From: an uncultured Lachnospiraceae bacterium
Lineage (GTDB): Bacteria; Bacillota; Clostridia; Lachnospirales; Lachnospiraceae
Length of the DNA: 64,000 nucleotides
Assembly (NCBI GenBank): GCA_934351255.1
Contig: CAKRJH010000009.1
Coordinates: 40,825 to 104,824, forward strand
Reading direction: 5' to 3'
The first letter of the stretch is position 1, and each line of letters begins with the position of its first letter. The notes under the pieces were generated by a model. The model saw only the letters and a list, made by a program, of their open reading frames with translations, was not told the origin of the DNA and did not search any database. The translations under genes were made by a program, and so were the position numbers. Below, in pieces: positions 8,404 through 17,087 of this stretch.

Positions 8404-9342
8404 TTACGCCTGTGCAAGTTTGCTCAATGTCTTCTCCAGGGATTTCTGATCCTCCACATTCAGGATCGTCATCCCCTTCAGGGTTCTCTTGACAAAGCCA
8501 CACAGGGATTTGCCCGGCCCCAGTTCAATATAAGTATCTGCTCCGGCTGCATTCATATTGCGCACAATATCCTCGAAGCGCACCGGACTCACGATCTGCT
8601 TCTCGAGGATCGGCACGATCTCCTGAGAGGATGCCACCACGGAGGCATCCACGTTGGTATAGACCGGAATCTCCATCTCCCCAATCTCCAACTTCTGTAA
8701 TTCCGGAGACAGCCGTTTTGCAGCCGGTTCCAGAAGTGGTGTATGGAACGGACCGCTGACCTTCAGCTTCACAGCCATCTTTGCGCCCATCTCCCTGGCA
8801 ATCTCTGCTGCCTCCTGCGCCGCCTGTGCGGTTCCGGCGATCACCGTCTGTCCCGGACAGTTGTAGTTGGCAGGGATCACCAGTCCATTGCCCGACTTTT
8901 CCGCCTGTTCGCAGGCCTGCTCCACAAGTTCCGTATCCAGCCCGATAACCGCATACATGGCTCCCTGCCCCGACGGCACAGCCTCCGCCATGAATTTTCC
9001 ACGCTTCTGAACCAGAGCCACAGCCTCCTCAAACTTCATCGCACCGCTGGCCACATATGCTGAATATTCGCCAAGGCTCAGTCCTGCGGTCATATCCGCC
9101 CGGATCCCATGCTCCTTTAATACTTCCATCGCCGCAATGCTCATGGTCAGGATGGCCGGCTGCGCAAACTCCGTCTGCCCCAACATCTGTTCATCCTCAA
9201 AACAGATGCGGGAGATCGAATATCCCAGCACCTCATCTGCGGTGTCAAACACCTTTTTGGCGGTCTCATAGTTTTCATATAGTTCTTTGCCCATTCCGGC
9301 ATATTGCGAACCCTGTCCGCTGAACATAAATACTGTTTTCAT
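8404..9342 (-). CDS. fabD: Malonyl-CoA:ACP transacylase
   Basis: FabD loads malonyl groups onto ACP. The 312-residue protein starts MKTVFMFSGQGSQYAGMGKE, has the nucleophile serine in AGLSLGEYSAYVA and the catalytic His in SGPFHTPLLEPA. The ATG at 9342 starts the conserved FMFSGQGSQ block; the in-frame upstream reading to 9390 has no family similarity. A 209-nt gap with hairpins separates it from acpP, the place where fabK sits in many related operons. Confidence 0.95.
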   Translation of the reverse strand: MKTVFMFSGQGSQYAGMGKELYENYETAKKVFDTADEVLGYSISRICFEDEQMLGQTEFAQPAILTMSIAAMEVLKEHGIRADMTAGLSLGEYSAYVASGAMKFEEAVALVQKRGKFMAEAVPSGQGAMYAVIGLDTELVEQACEQAEKSGNGLVIPANYNCPGQTVIAGTAQAAQEAAEIAREMGAKMAVKLKVSGPFHTPLLEPAAKRLSPELQKLEIGEMEIPVYTNVDASVVASSQEIVPILEKQIVSPVRFEDIVRNMNAAGADTYIELGPGKSLCGFVKRTLKGMTILNVEDQKSLEKTLSKLAQA

Positions 9343-9551
9343 CGTTTTTCTGCCTTTCCAGACGCTGCCTCCGGCCGGTGGCAGACGCATTTTCTTGGTC
9401 TCCCATGATCTGTTTTTTCATATCTCCAAATCACAGGGTCAGTCAATCTATCTGATGTAGTTTCTGACTCTACATTTCCCGAAAACGCAACGACGTCCCC
9501 AAAAGGGACGCCGTTATGCATTCCCGTATTCTTTTGTAAGAATACACAGGA
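9343..9551 (-). other. acpP-fabD gap with two hairpins; no gene seen
   Basis: Reading leftward from acpP there is first a small hairpin (9545-9526, arms GTATTCTT/AAGAATAC). A stronger one follows (9515-9489, arms of 11 bp with one mismatch and a TTTT loop), then GCGTTTTC. A possible secondary promoter follows (TTGACT, 18 nt, TATGAA). No enoyl reductase gene or recognisable remnant is present. Confidence 0.5.
9484..9515 (-). terminator. Probable terminator or attenuator after acpP
   Basis: The stem GGCGTCCC/GGGACG with flanking pairs is followed leftward by a short GCGTTTTC tract. The T-run is weak, so partial read-through into fabD is likely; this would raise acpP mRNA over the rest of the operon. 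Confidence 0.5.
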
Positions 9552-9773
9552 TTACTGATTCTTCTCCACCAGATTTACAACATCCTGCACTGTCACGATA
9601 GACTCCGGATCGTCGATAGATACACCGAACTCATCCTCGATATCATTGACAATCTGGAACAGGTCCAGAGAGTCTGCATCCAGATCCTCTTTTACATTGG
9701 TCTCTAATGTAATCTCGCTTGGATCCTTGTCTGTCTGCTCTGCAATAATGTCTCTAATCTTCTCAAATACCAT
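9552..9773 (-). CDS. acpP: Acyl carrier protein
   Basis: A 73-residue acidic protein with the phosphopantetheine site DADSLDLFQIV; the modified serine is Ser35. It carries growing acyl chains for all Fab enzymes encoded next to it. The start at 9773 has AGGAGGA upstream. It is separated from fabH by about 58 nt. A candidate Sfp-type transferase that could load it lies far away at 47081-47737. Confidence 0.97.
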   Translation of the reverse strand: MVFEKIRDIIAEQTDKDPSEITLETNVKEDLDADSLDLFQIVNDIEDEFGVSIDDPESIVTVQDVVNLVEKNQ

Positions 9774-9831
9774 GTTTTTGTCCTCCTAAATGATATATAT
9801 TGACTGTAATTAAACAGTAACACACTTTCCG

Positions 9832-10806
9832 CTACCAGGTCAACAAAATCGTTCCCCAGGAAAGTCCGCCGCCGAATCCACACAGCACAATGCGGTCTCC
9901 CCGTTCCAACAATCCTTTTTCCTGCAGTTCGTTGAGAGCCAGTGCAATACTGGCCGCCGAAGTATTTCCATACTCCTCTATATTTACATAAAACTTTTCC
10001 ATCGGAACCTTCAGTTTCTTCGCTGCGGTCTCTACAATCCTCGCATTGGCCTGATGTGGCACAAAATAGCGGATCTGATCCGCCTCCAGACCGGCCTTTT
10101 CCAGCACAGATGTCACGCTGGATACTATTTTTTTGGTGGCAAACTTAAACACCTCACGGCCATCCATGGAAATATAACCGGTATGTCCCAGCGGTTCCAC
10201 CTCATTAAAGGCATTGGCAGCCGGTACATAGCCGGAGGTAAGTACCTCCCACTTGGAACCATCCGTACCGATCTCCTCGATCTGGATCCCGGCTTCATCG
10301 GAACGCTCCACCAGCGCACAGCCGGCTCCGTCCCCAAACAATACACAGGTTCCACGATCTGTCCAGTCCACGATCTTGGAGAGAACCTCTCCGCCGATCA
10401 CCAGAGCGTTGTTTACGACACCACTCTTTATATACTTGTCTGCCACACTGAGTCCAAACAGAAATCCCGAACACGCCGCAGTCAGATCAAACGCGATCGC
10501 ACGGGTCGCACCGATGGCCTTCTGCACCTGACATGCCGTGCTCGGTGTTCCGTAGTCCGGTGTGACTGTCGCCACAAGGATCATATCCACCTGTTCGCCG
10601 TCCATGCCGGCCCTCTGCAATGCCTGCTGCGCCGCCTGCGCCGCCAGATCTGACAGATTCTCTCCCTGAGAGATGTGTCTGCGCGAGATGCCGGTCCGCT
10701 TTGTCACCCACTCATCACTGGTGTCCACGATCCCTGCCAGGTCGTCATTGGTCACGACCAGCTCAGGCACACAGGCACCTGTGGCAATTATTCTCGATGT
10801 TATCAT
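9832..10806 (-). CDS. fabH: Beta-ketoacyl-[ACP] synthase III
   Basis: FabH starts fatty-acid synthesis by condensing acyl-CoA with malonyl-ACP. The 324-residue protein has Cys112 in LTAACSGFLFGLS, His in FVPHQANARIVE and Asn in EEYGNTSAASIAL, the complete catalytic triad. The ATG at 10806 has TTGGAGGAAG upstream; earlier in-frame codons read into the promoter. It is the first gene of the operon. No FabT- or FapR-type regulator gene precedes it. Confidence 0.96.
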   Translation of the reverse strand: MITSRIIATGACVPELVVTNDDLAGIVDTSDEWVTKRTGISRRHISQGENLSDLAAQAAQQALQRAGMDGEQVDMILVATVTPDYGTPSTACQVQKAIGATRAIAFDLTAACSGFLFGLSVADKYIKSGVVNNALVIGGEVLSKIVDWTDRGTCVLFGDGAGCALVERSDEAGIQIEEIGTDGSKWEVLTSGYVPAANAFNEVEPLGHTGYISMDGREVFKFATKKIVSSVTSVLEKAGLEADQIRYFVPHQANARIVETAAKKLKVPMEKFYVNIEEYGNTSAASIALALNELQEKGLLERGDRIVLCGFGGGLSWGTILLTW

Positions 10807-10832
10807 AGACTTCCTCCAAATTTCTGTACTTG

Positions 10833-10862
10833 AGTATATTCTATTCTCCCACATCAAGTCAA
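10833..10862 (-). promoter_or_regulatory. Promoter of the fab/acc operon
   Basis: Leftward -35 TTGACT (10862-10857), 18-nt spacer, -10 TATACT (10838-10833), about 27 nt before fabH. I could not find a convincing FapR- or FabT-type palindrome over it. Confidence 0.7.
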
Positions 10863-10888
10863 TACAAAAAGTTAAATTTTTTTAATTT

Positions 10889-11632
10889 TTATTCTCCAAT
10901 GCCGATCGTCAGGAAAAAAACCGCCGGAATTTTCAGGGCACAAAGTACCTGTGCACAAGCCTCAATCGTACTTCCGGTCGTATAGATATCATCAATCAAT
11001 ACAACCCTTTGCAGGCCGGTGTGTCCTGCCCTGATCTCTCCCGGACAAAACGCCTCCCGCAGATTTGCCAGACGGTTCACAGCCCCTCCCATCTGTTTCT
11101 GCGGAAGCGTGTCACGACATCGCAGCACCAGATCTTCTCTGACCGGAATGCCAGTAAGCCTCCCAAGTTCTCTTGCCAGCAGAGCAGCCTGATTATATCC
11201 TCTTTTTCGAAATCGGTTTTTGTGAACCGGCACCGGCACCAGCGCCTGAATCTGATTGGCCGCAAGCCAGCTTCCATATTTCTGATACATCTGAAACGCG
11301 TAGAATGCGGCATATTCCCGCCGCCCATGATATTTGAAACGCAATATGGATGTCTGCAATGCCCGGTCGTACACAAACATCCCATAGCCATATAGAAATG
11401 TCGTCTGTTTCTGCGCACAGTCCGTACAATACAGTGCCTCCTCCGCCAGCGGTTTCCCGCATTTACAACATAACGGCTCTTTCACCGGGCGCAGATGCCC
11501 CAGACATCCCGGACAATGCATAGACCGTCCCACCCGCAGCACCCTGTCACACACCGCACATCTTGGCGGATAGACCAGCGAGGCGATCTGATCCACGACC
11601 GCCCCTGCCATCTGACGCATATTCTCTCCCAT
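10889..11632 (-). CDS. ComF-like phosphoribosyltransferase-family protein
   Basis: The 247-residue protein has two N-terminal CxxC pairs forming a zinc ribbon (about 24-70: PPRCAVCDRVL, CPGCLGHL, CCKCGKP, YCTDCAQ) and a C-terminal PRTase fold. The PRPP-binding loop reads VVLIDDIYTTGSTIEACAQVL. ComF proteins help DNA uptake in naturally competent bacteria, but homologues are common in species not known to be competent. It lies directly downstream of recD2, which supports a DNA-handling role. The start at 11632 has GGGAG upstream. Confidence 0.88.
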   Translation of the reverse strand: MGENMRQMAGAVVDQIASLVYPPRCAVCDRVLRVGRSMHCPGCLGHLRPVKEPLCCKCGKPLAEEALYCTDCAQKQTTFLYGYGMFVYDRALQTSILRFKYHGRREYAAFYAFQMYQKYGSWLAANQIQALVPVPVHKNRFRKRGYNQAALLARELGRLTGIPVREDLVLRCRDTLPQKQMGGAVNRLANLREAFCPGEIRAGHTGLQRVVLIDDIYTTGSTIEACAQVLCALKIPAVFFLTIGIGE

Positions 11633-11718
11633 CGCAATCTCCCACTTTTCCCGTCATTTTTTGCAATTCCTCTGTAGTCCCCCGGCTGCCTCGCTGATAC
11701 CTTTTTAGTATCATTGTG

Positions 11719-13956
11719 TCAGCCCTCGTTCATCTCCTGCTGCATCTCGCGGATGCGCAGCCCCAGTGTAGAATATCTCCTCTGCTCATGTACATTGTCG
11801 ATCATCTGCTGTACCATCGCACGGCTTCCCACGATCGTCACACAATTCTTTGCCCTGGTCACCGCAGTATACAGCAGATTGCGGTTAAACAGCATCCGCG
11901 GCCCGCCGAGGATCGGAAGAACCACTGCCGGATACTCACTTCCCTGTGATTTGTGGATCGTGATAGCATAGGCGAGTTCAATCTCGTCCATGTCCCCAAA
12001 ATCATACTCCACTTCGCGGTCCTCATCAAACCGGATACGCACACACTCTCCGGGAACGCTGATCTCCTCGATCACACCGCAGTCTCCGTTGAAAATGCCA
12101 TCGCCCTCCTCAAAAATATCGCCGTAGGGTGTCCTCTTGGTCCAGTGAAGCTGATAATTGTTGCGGATCTGCATGACCTTATCCTGCTCCCGGAACAGGA
12201 CACCATGAAATTCACGATCCAGCCTGTCAGGCATCGGAGGGTTCATATACTGCTGGAGTACCAGATTGAGATTTTCTACGCCCAGTTCTCCGCGCCGCAT
12301 CGGAGAGAGTACCTGGATATCACGCGGCGATTCCGCTACATTGCCGGGCAGACGGTTCATGATCAGCTCCACCATGGCCGCCAGAACAGACTGGCTGTCC
12401 TGCCTCTCCAGATGCAGGAAATCGCGGTGTCTGGTATCCAGCACGATCGGCTCTCCCCGGTTAATGCTGTGGGCATTCATAACGATCGAACTTCTGGCCG
12501 CCTGCCGGAATATCCGTGTCAGATGAACGACAGGACAGAATCCGGCCTGGATCATATCTTTGAGAACATTGCCCGGGCCCACCGAAGGAAGCTGGTTCGC
12601 ATCTCCCACCAGGATCAATCTGGTTCCCGGTACTAATGCCTTGAGCAGGGCATTCATCAGATAGATATCCACCATAGACATCTCATCGACGATCACCACA
12701 TCGGCCTCCAGCGGCTGGAGCTCATTGCGATCAAAATGCATTCCCTGCCGATCCTGTCCCTCGGGATTGCCATTGATCTCCAATAGGCGGTGGATCGTCT
12801 GTGCCTCATAGCCGGTAGTCTCGCTCATCCGCTTGGCAGCTCTGCCGGTAGGTGCTGCAAGAAGGATTTCAAGCCCTTCCTCCTCAAACATCTTTGTGAT
12901 CATATTGATCGTGGTCGTCTTTCCGGTACCGGGACCTCCCATCAGGATCATGATCCCGTGCTGCATAGCCTGAAGCACCGCCTCCCGCTGCAGTTCATCC
13001 AGTTCCACCTGCTCCTGCTGTTCGATCCGCCGGACCTTTTTGCGAAGCGCCTCCTCCTTCACCGTAAAATCCATATTCAGATCCAGAAGCATCCGCGCAC
13101 AGTTCAGTTCCATGTAATACATCGTGCTCGCATAGAGACACCGCACGCCCTCCACCTCACGGACCAGGATCTGTTTGTTCAGGCTCATATCATCGATCTG
13201 TGCCTCCACCTGCTCCGGCTCGACAGCCAGCAGTTCACTGGCTCCCGCCACCATCTCCTGCTGTGGCAGATAGCAGTGTCCCTGCCCGCCGGACTGCTGC
13301 AGATAATACAGGATTCCTGCCCGGATCCGGTTTGGCGAATCCTGCTCAAACCCGCCATGTCTGGCAATACTGTCAGCAATCTTAAAGCCGATTCCTCCGA
13401 TATCCTGTGCCAGCCGGTATGGATCCGTCCTGAGGATCTCATAGATGTCATCCTTGTAGAACTTGTAGATCTTGACAGCCATGTTCATGGAGATCCCATA
13501 GTCCTGTAAAAACAACATGGCCTGTCTCATCTGCTGTTTCTCCTGGAACTGATTGGCCACCCGGATCGCGATCGCCTGACTGATGCCCTTGACCTCTGCC
13601 AGCCGCTCCGGTTCCTCCTCGATCACACGGAAGGTATCATCGCCAAATTTGCGCACGATCCTGGCTGCCAGCGCTGCTCCGATGCCCTTGATGGCCCCGG
13701 ATCCCAGATAGCGTTCCATCGCCAGGGCATTCTGTGGCTGCTTCTCCTCAAAGCTCTCCATCTGGATCTGCGGCCCGTAATCCTTGTGAACCACTTCTTT
13801 TCCGGTCACCTCCAGATACTGTCCCTCCGCCACATAGGAGAAATAGCCGACGCAGCACAGATCATCGTCTCCTTCATTCGACAACTGTAGTACCGTATAT
13901 CCGTTGTCGGGATGCCGGTATACGATCTTCTCCACATATCCTTCCCATTTTCCCAT
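11719..13956 (-). CDS. recD2: ATP-dependent RecD2 (RecD-like) DNA helicase
   Basis: This 745-residue superfamily 1B helicase has the RecD2 architecture: an N-terminal OB-like region (1-75), helix-hairpin-helix repeats (about 85-200, including GIKGIGAALAARI), then the motor core. Walker A is GGPGTGKTT at 340-348, motif II is VDEMSMVD, and the C-terminal motif TIHKSQGSEYP is followed by AVTRAK. RecD2 enzymes unwind 5'-to-3' and act in repair and mismatch processing without RecBC. The ATG at 13956 has GAAAGGAAG upstream. It is probably cotranscribed with the comF-like gene. Confidence 0.94.
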   Translation of the reverse strand: MGKWEGYVEKIVYRHPDNGYTVLQLSNEGDDDLCCVGYFSYVAEGQYLEVTGKEVVHKDYGPQIQMESFEEKQPQNALAMERYLGSGAIKGIGAALAARIVRKFGDDTFRVIEEEPERLAEVKGISQAIAIRVANQFQEKQQMRQAMLFLQDYGISMNMAVKIYKFYKDDIYEILRTDPYRLAQDIGGIGFKIADSIARHGGFEQDSPNRIRAGILYYLQQSGGQGHCYLPQQEMVAGASELLAVEPEQVEAQIDDMSLNKQILVREVEGVRCLYASTMYYMELNCARMLLDLNMDFTVKEEALRKKVRRIEQQEQVELDELQREAVLQAMQHGIMILMGGPGTGKTTTINMITKMFEEEGLEILLAAPTGRAAKRMSETTGYEAQTIHRLLEINGNPEGQDRQGMHFDRNELQPLEADVVIVDEMSMVDIYLMNALLKALVPGTRLILVGDANQLPSVGPGNVLKDMIQAGFCPVVHLTRIFRQAARSSIVMNAHSINRGEPIVLDTRHRDFLHLERQDSQSVLAAMVELIMNRLPGNVAESPRDIQVLSPMRRGELGVENLNLVLQQYMNPPMPDRLDREFHGVLFREQDKVMQIRNNYQLHWTKRTPYGDIFEEGDGIFNGDCGVIEEISVPGECVRIRFDEDREVEYDFGDMDEIELAYAITIHKSQGSEYPAVVLPILGGPRMLFNRNLLYTAVTRAKNCVTIVGSRAMVQQMIDNVHEQRRYSTLGLRIREMQQEMNEG

Positions 13957-13998
13957 GGTTTCTTCCTTTCTCCGGTATCCTGCCAGTGCATACTTCTT

Positions 13999-14032
13999 CT
14001 CCGCGAGATGCACATCCTCGCGGAGCCTTTTT
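13999..14032 (+). other. Strong hairpin followed by T-run on the + strand
   Basis: Perfect 9-bp arms CTCCGCGAG/CTCGCGGAG are followed rightward by CCTTTTT, the layout of a rightward terminator. No rightward gene precedes it; it lies in the 5' leader region of recD2. It could be an antisense terminator or a leader structure. Confidence 0.45.
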
Positions 14033-14056
14033 CACATTACAGCATTTTCCTATTAC

Positions 14057-14086
14057 ATAAAAAAGGCCACTGCATATACAGTGGCC
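14057..14086 (-). terminator. Intrinsic terminator of mreB
   Basis: 8-bp GC-rich stem GGCCACTG/CAGTGGCC (14065-14086), followed leftward by TTTTTT, 12 nt past the mreB stop. Confidence 0.9.
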
Positions 14087-14098
14087 CGGTTTGTCTCA

Positions 14099-15091
14099 TT
14101 AATTGTCTCTTTTTCCACTCAGGAACTCTACGAACTGGCCGGTACCAATCGCTACGGCTGTCATAGGATCCTCGGCTGTCATCGTGGTAATGCCTGTACG
14201 CTCCTCGATCAGTTCCTCCAGACCATACAGAAGGCTTCCGCCACCTGTCAGCACAATACCACGGTCAGAAATATCTGCCGCAAGTTCTGGTGGAGTCTTC
14301 TCCAGAACGGTGTGTACTGCTTCCACGATCTGTGAAGTGATCTCTTTTAAGGCTTCCATCGTCTCATCAGAGGTCACGGTAATGGTCTTTGGAAGACCGG
14401 TCACCAGGTTACGTCCACGGACATCCATGGTCACAACCTCCGGACGTTGATATGCAGATCCGATGTTGATCTTGATCTCCTCTGCGGTGCGCTCACCGAT
14501 CAGAAGGTTATGTGTCTTACGCATGTAACGCACGATCGCATCATCAAAGTTATCACCGGCCACCTTGATGGACTCGCTGACCACAGTACCTCCCAGGGAG
14601 ATAACTGCAATATCTGCGGTACCGCCTCCGATATCTACGATCATGTTACCACAAGGACGGGAAATATCGATTCCTGCTCCGATCGCTGCTGCGATAGGTT
14701 CCTCAATGATAGCCACCTCACGGGCACCTGCCTCATAAGTAGCATCCTCTACCGCCTTCTTCTCCACCTCTGTAACACCACTTGGTACACAGACGCTGAT
14801 ACGCGGCTTTCTGAATCTGGTCTTTCCACAGGCCTTCTGGATGAAGTAACGAAGCATCTTCTCCGTTACGGTATAGTCAGAGATAACACCCTGACGCAGA
14901 GGACGGACAGCAACAATGTTGCCCGGAGTACGTCCAAGCATCAGACGTGCATCCTCCCCGATTGCTTTAATCTTATTTGTATCGCGGTCAAATGCCACGA
15001 CGGATGGCTCTCTTAACACAACGCCCTTACCCTTTATATAAACCAGCACATTCGCTGTTCCCAAATCAATTCCAATATCACTGCCAACCAT
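14099..15091 (-). CDS. mreB: Rod-shape-determining actin homologue MreB
   Basis: The 331-residue protein begins MVGSDIGIDLGTANVLVYIK, the actin-fold phosphate-1 motif. It continues with VPSGVTEVEKKAVEDA, the phosphate-2 loop MIVDIGGGTADIAVISLGG and the C-terminal adenosine motif ILTGGGSLLYGLEE. MreB filaments direct lateral wall synthesis. No mreC/mreD is adjacent, so this may be a stand-alone paralogue such as Mbl. The ATG at 15091 has GAAAGGAG upstream; upstream in-frame ATGs read through the promoter. Confidence 0.94.
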   Translation of the reverse strand: MVGSDIGIDLGTANVLVYIKGKGVVLREPSVVAFDRDTNKIKAIGEDARLMLGRTPGNIVAVRPLRQGVISDYTVTEKMLRYFIQKACGKTRFRKPRISVCVPSGVTEVEKKAVEDATYEAGAREVAIIEEPIAAAIGAGIDISRPCGNMIVDIGGGTADIAVISLGGTVVSESIKVAGDNFDDAIVRYMRKTHNLLIGERTAEEIKINIGSAYQRPEVVTMDVRGRNLVTGLPKTITVTSDETMEALKEITSQIVEAVHTVLEKTPPELAADISDRGIVLTGGGSLLYGLEELIEERTGITTMTAEDPMTAVAIGTGQFVEFLSGKRDN

Positions 15092-15134
15092 TTGATTGTA
15101 TCTCCTTTCCTCAAAAAAATCGTGTGCACTTACC

Positions 15135-15162
15135 ATTATAACAAGTTTTTGGCAAAGTTCAA
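15135..15162 (-). promoter_or_regulatory. Promoter of mreB
   Basis: Leftward TTGAAC (15162-15157), 16 nt, TATAAT (15140-15135), about 43 nt before the start codon. Confidence 0.75.
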
Positions 15163-15245
15163 ACGGAATTTTGCATTTCTGCGTTTTTCCTACATTTTTC
15201 ACAAGAAAAATGTCAGAAACCGTCATTTCATTGAACCTTTTGCCA

Positions 15246-16982
15246 TCAACGGCTGTCTCTGACAATAAATTCTACGTTCCCACTGTAGCTGCTGATCTCC
15301 GGAATATATAATACATCGACCAGACAGCCCTGTGCCCTGCCCGCCAGAAGGGCATCCCACATCTCCTGTCCATATCGTTCCAGAACGACTGCCTGCACCC
15401 CCTGGTCCACATGAAAATCGGTCAGGGTATAATACTGTCCGCCCTCTCTGGCGGTGAACTTCCCGATCTGTTTTTCCCGGCCACAAAGATAGACCCGTGC
15501 CAGATCCACCGCCCGGTGTGCAAACAGTGCCCCCTCATTTTCCTGTCCCAGCGGCTCCAGCAGTTCCAGTTCCTCCACCTGATCTCGTCCGATCGCCCCA
15601 AAATCCGACACGCAGTCCAGTGAGATTTTCTCAGTGAAATCCTCCTGTGTCAGGGTACAGTTCTGATATAATCTTTCCCGAAACGCCTCCAGATTATCCG
15701 GCAGCAGTGAAAATCCGGCTGCCAGCGCATGCCCTCCGTATTCCAGCAAAAGATCCTGACAGGCAGTCAGTTCCCGCTGCATATGATATCCCGGTATTGA
15801 CCGTCCGGATGCCTTCCATCGTTCCTGCCCACCGGTCAGGATCATCGCAGGCCGGTAATACTTCTCCCGGATCCTGCCGGCCACGATCCCGGCCACACTC
15901 TCAGGACAGTCCTCCAGTGCAAGCACCAGCACAGGATATTCCGACAGATCCATCTTCCGGATCTCCTCCTCGGCGGTGTCCACCGCTTTCTGTGTAATGG
16001 TCTTGCGCTCCTCATTGAGCCGGAACAGCTCCAACGCCCGCTTTTCCGCCCGGGAAGGGTTGTCCTCAAGCAGCAGTTCCAGTGCCTGCCCCGCATCCTC
16101 CAGACGCCCTGCGGCATTCAGGCAGGGACCGATCCGAAAGCCGATATCCCGCGCCGTCACAGCCCGCTGAAATTCCTGCAGGCGGATCAGTTCATCCAGT
16201 CCGCAGTTGCCGGTCCGGTCAATCCTGGCGAGTCCCTCCCGGACGATCACACGGTTTTCTTTCTTCAGGGGCATCACATCCCCCACCGTGGCGATCGCAG
16301 CAAAGACGATCATATTGTCATCGTAGGCCGCCCCTGCGTATTGCTCATACAGCAGACGCATAAGCTGCCAGGCAACCACACCACCACAAATCTGTTTCCA
16401 CGGATACGGACAGGCCTCCTGATGGGGATCCACCACCGCATCCGCCACAGGAATCACTTCATTTCCCTCAGGATCCCGGGGGATCTCATGGTGATCGGTG
16501 ATGATATAGGTCACCCCGGCCTCCCTGGCTTTTTCGGCTGCCGCCAGTGCAGAAATCCCATTGTCACAGGTAATGATCGTATCTGCGCCGCGCTCTACAG
16601 CCTCCTCCACCATGTAATCCCGGATGCCGTATCCATCCCGGACACGGTGAGGCAGTCTCCAGATCACATCCCCGCCAAGCCTTTGCAGTGAACTCACCAG
16701 AATGTAACTGGACATGATCCCGTCCACATCGTAATCTCCGATGACACAGATCCTCCTGTGGTTCTGTATCTTCTCCCAGAGCAGGCCGGCAGCCCTCCCG
16801 GCATCCTTTAACATCTGTGGACGACTGATCTGATCCATGCCGGGATACAGATATTCGTCCATACTCTCCCAGTCATACAGTCCTCTCTTGATCAAGATTT
16901 CCGCCAGATTCTCCGAAATATGGTATCTGTCGGCGATCAGATCCAGCTTCGCCCTGTGCGGGCGGTACATCCACTGCTTCAT
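15246..16982 (-). CDS. recJ: Single-stranded-DNA-specific exonuclease RecJ
   Basis: RecJ degrades single-stranded DNA 5'-to-3' in recombination and base-excision repair. The 578-residue protein shows DHH-phosphoesterase motifs: VIGDYDVDGIMSSYIL (motif I), ITDHHEIP (motif III), and GGHALAAGFSL in the DHHA1 domain, followed by a C-terminal OB region. The ATG at 16982 is chosen over a TTG two codons earlier because the GGAGGAAG spacing is better. It is divergent from prmA. Confidence 0.93.
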   Translation of the reverse strand: MKQWMYRPHRAKLDLIADRYHISENLAEILIKRGLYDWESMDEYLYPGMDQISRPQMLKDAGRAAGLLWEKIQNHRRICVIGDYDVDGIMSSYILVSSLQRLGGDVIWRLPHRVRDGYGIRDYMVEEAVERGADTIITCDNGISALAAAEKAREAGVTYIITDHHEIPRDPEGNEVIPVADAVVDPHQEACPYPWKQICGGVVAWQLMRLLYEQYAGAAYDDNMIVFAAIATVGDVMPLKKENRVIVREGLARIDRTGNCGLDELIRLQEFQRAVTARDIGFRIGPCLNAAGRLEDAGQALELLLEDNPSRAEKRALELFRLNEERKTITQKAVDTAEEEIRKMDLSEYPVLVLALEDCPESVAGIVAGRIREKYYRPAMILTGGQERWKASGRSIPGYHMQRELTACQDLLLEYGGHALAAGFSLLPDNLEAFRERLYQNCTLTQEDFTEKISLDCVSDFGAIGRDQVEELELLEPLGQENEGALFAHRAVDLARVYLCGREKQIGKFTAREGGQYYTLTDFHVDQGVQAVVLERYGQEMWDALLAGRAQGCLVDVLYIPEISSYSGNVEFIVRDSR

Positions 16983-17012
16983 TGTCAATACTTCCTCCGT
17001 CTGGTATACTTA

Positions 17013-17031
17013 CTGTGTTATTGTAACACAG
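17013..17031. promoter_or_regulatory. Perfect palindrome between recJ and prmA
   Basis: 8-bp arms CTGTGTTA/TAACACAG around TTG. It overlaps a possible leftward -10 (TACAAT) of recJ and lies about 57 nt before prmA, so it could be an operator for either gene. I cannot assign a regulator. Confidence 0.45.
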
Positions 17032-17087
17032 ATTTCGCACATTTTTTCTTAGGTTTTCATAATAAAAGAAAGGAATCATCATCACAA

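Noticed and set aside
9330..9450. Extra small gene overlapping the start of fabD (from an ATG preceded by GGAG in the gap)
   Set aside because: The frame runs out of phase into fabD, has no recognisable product, and the fabD start is well supported.
10833..10862. FapR or FabT operator at the fab promoter
   Set aside because: A short TACT..AGTA symmetry is visible but does not match either consensus as I know it.
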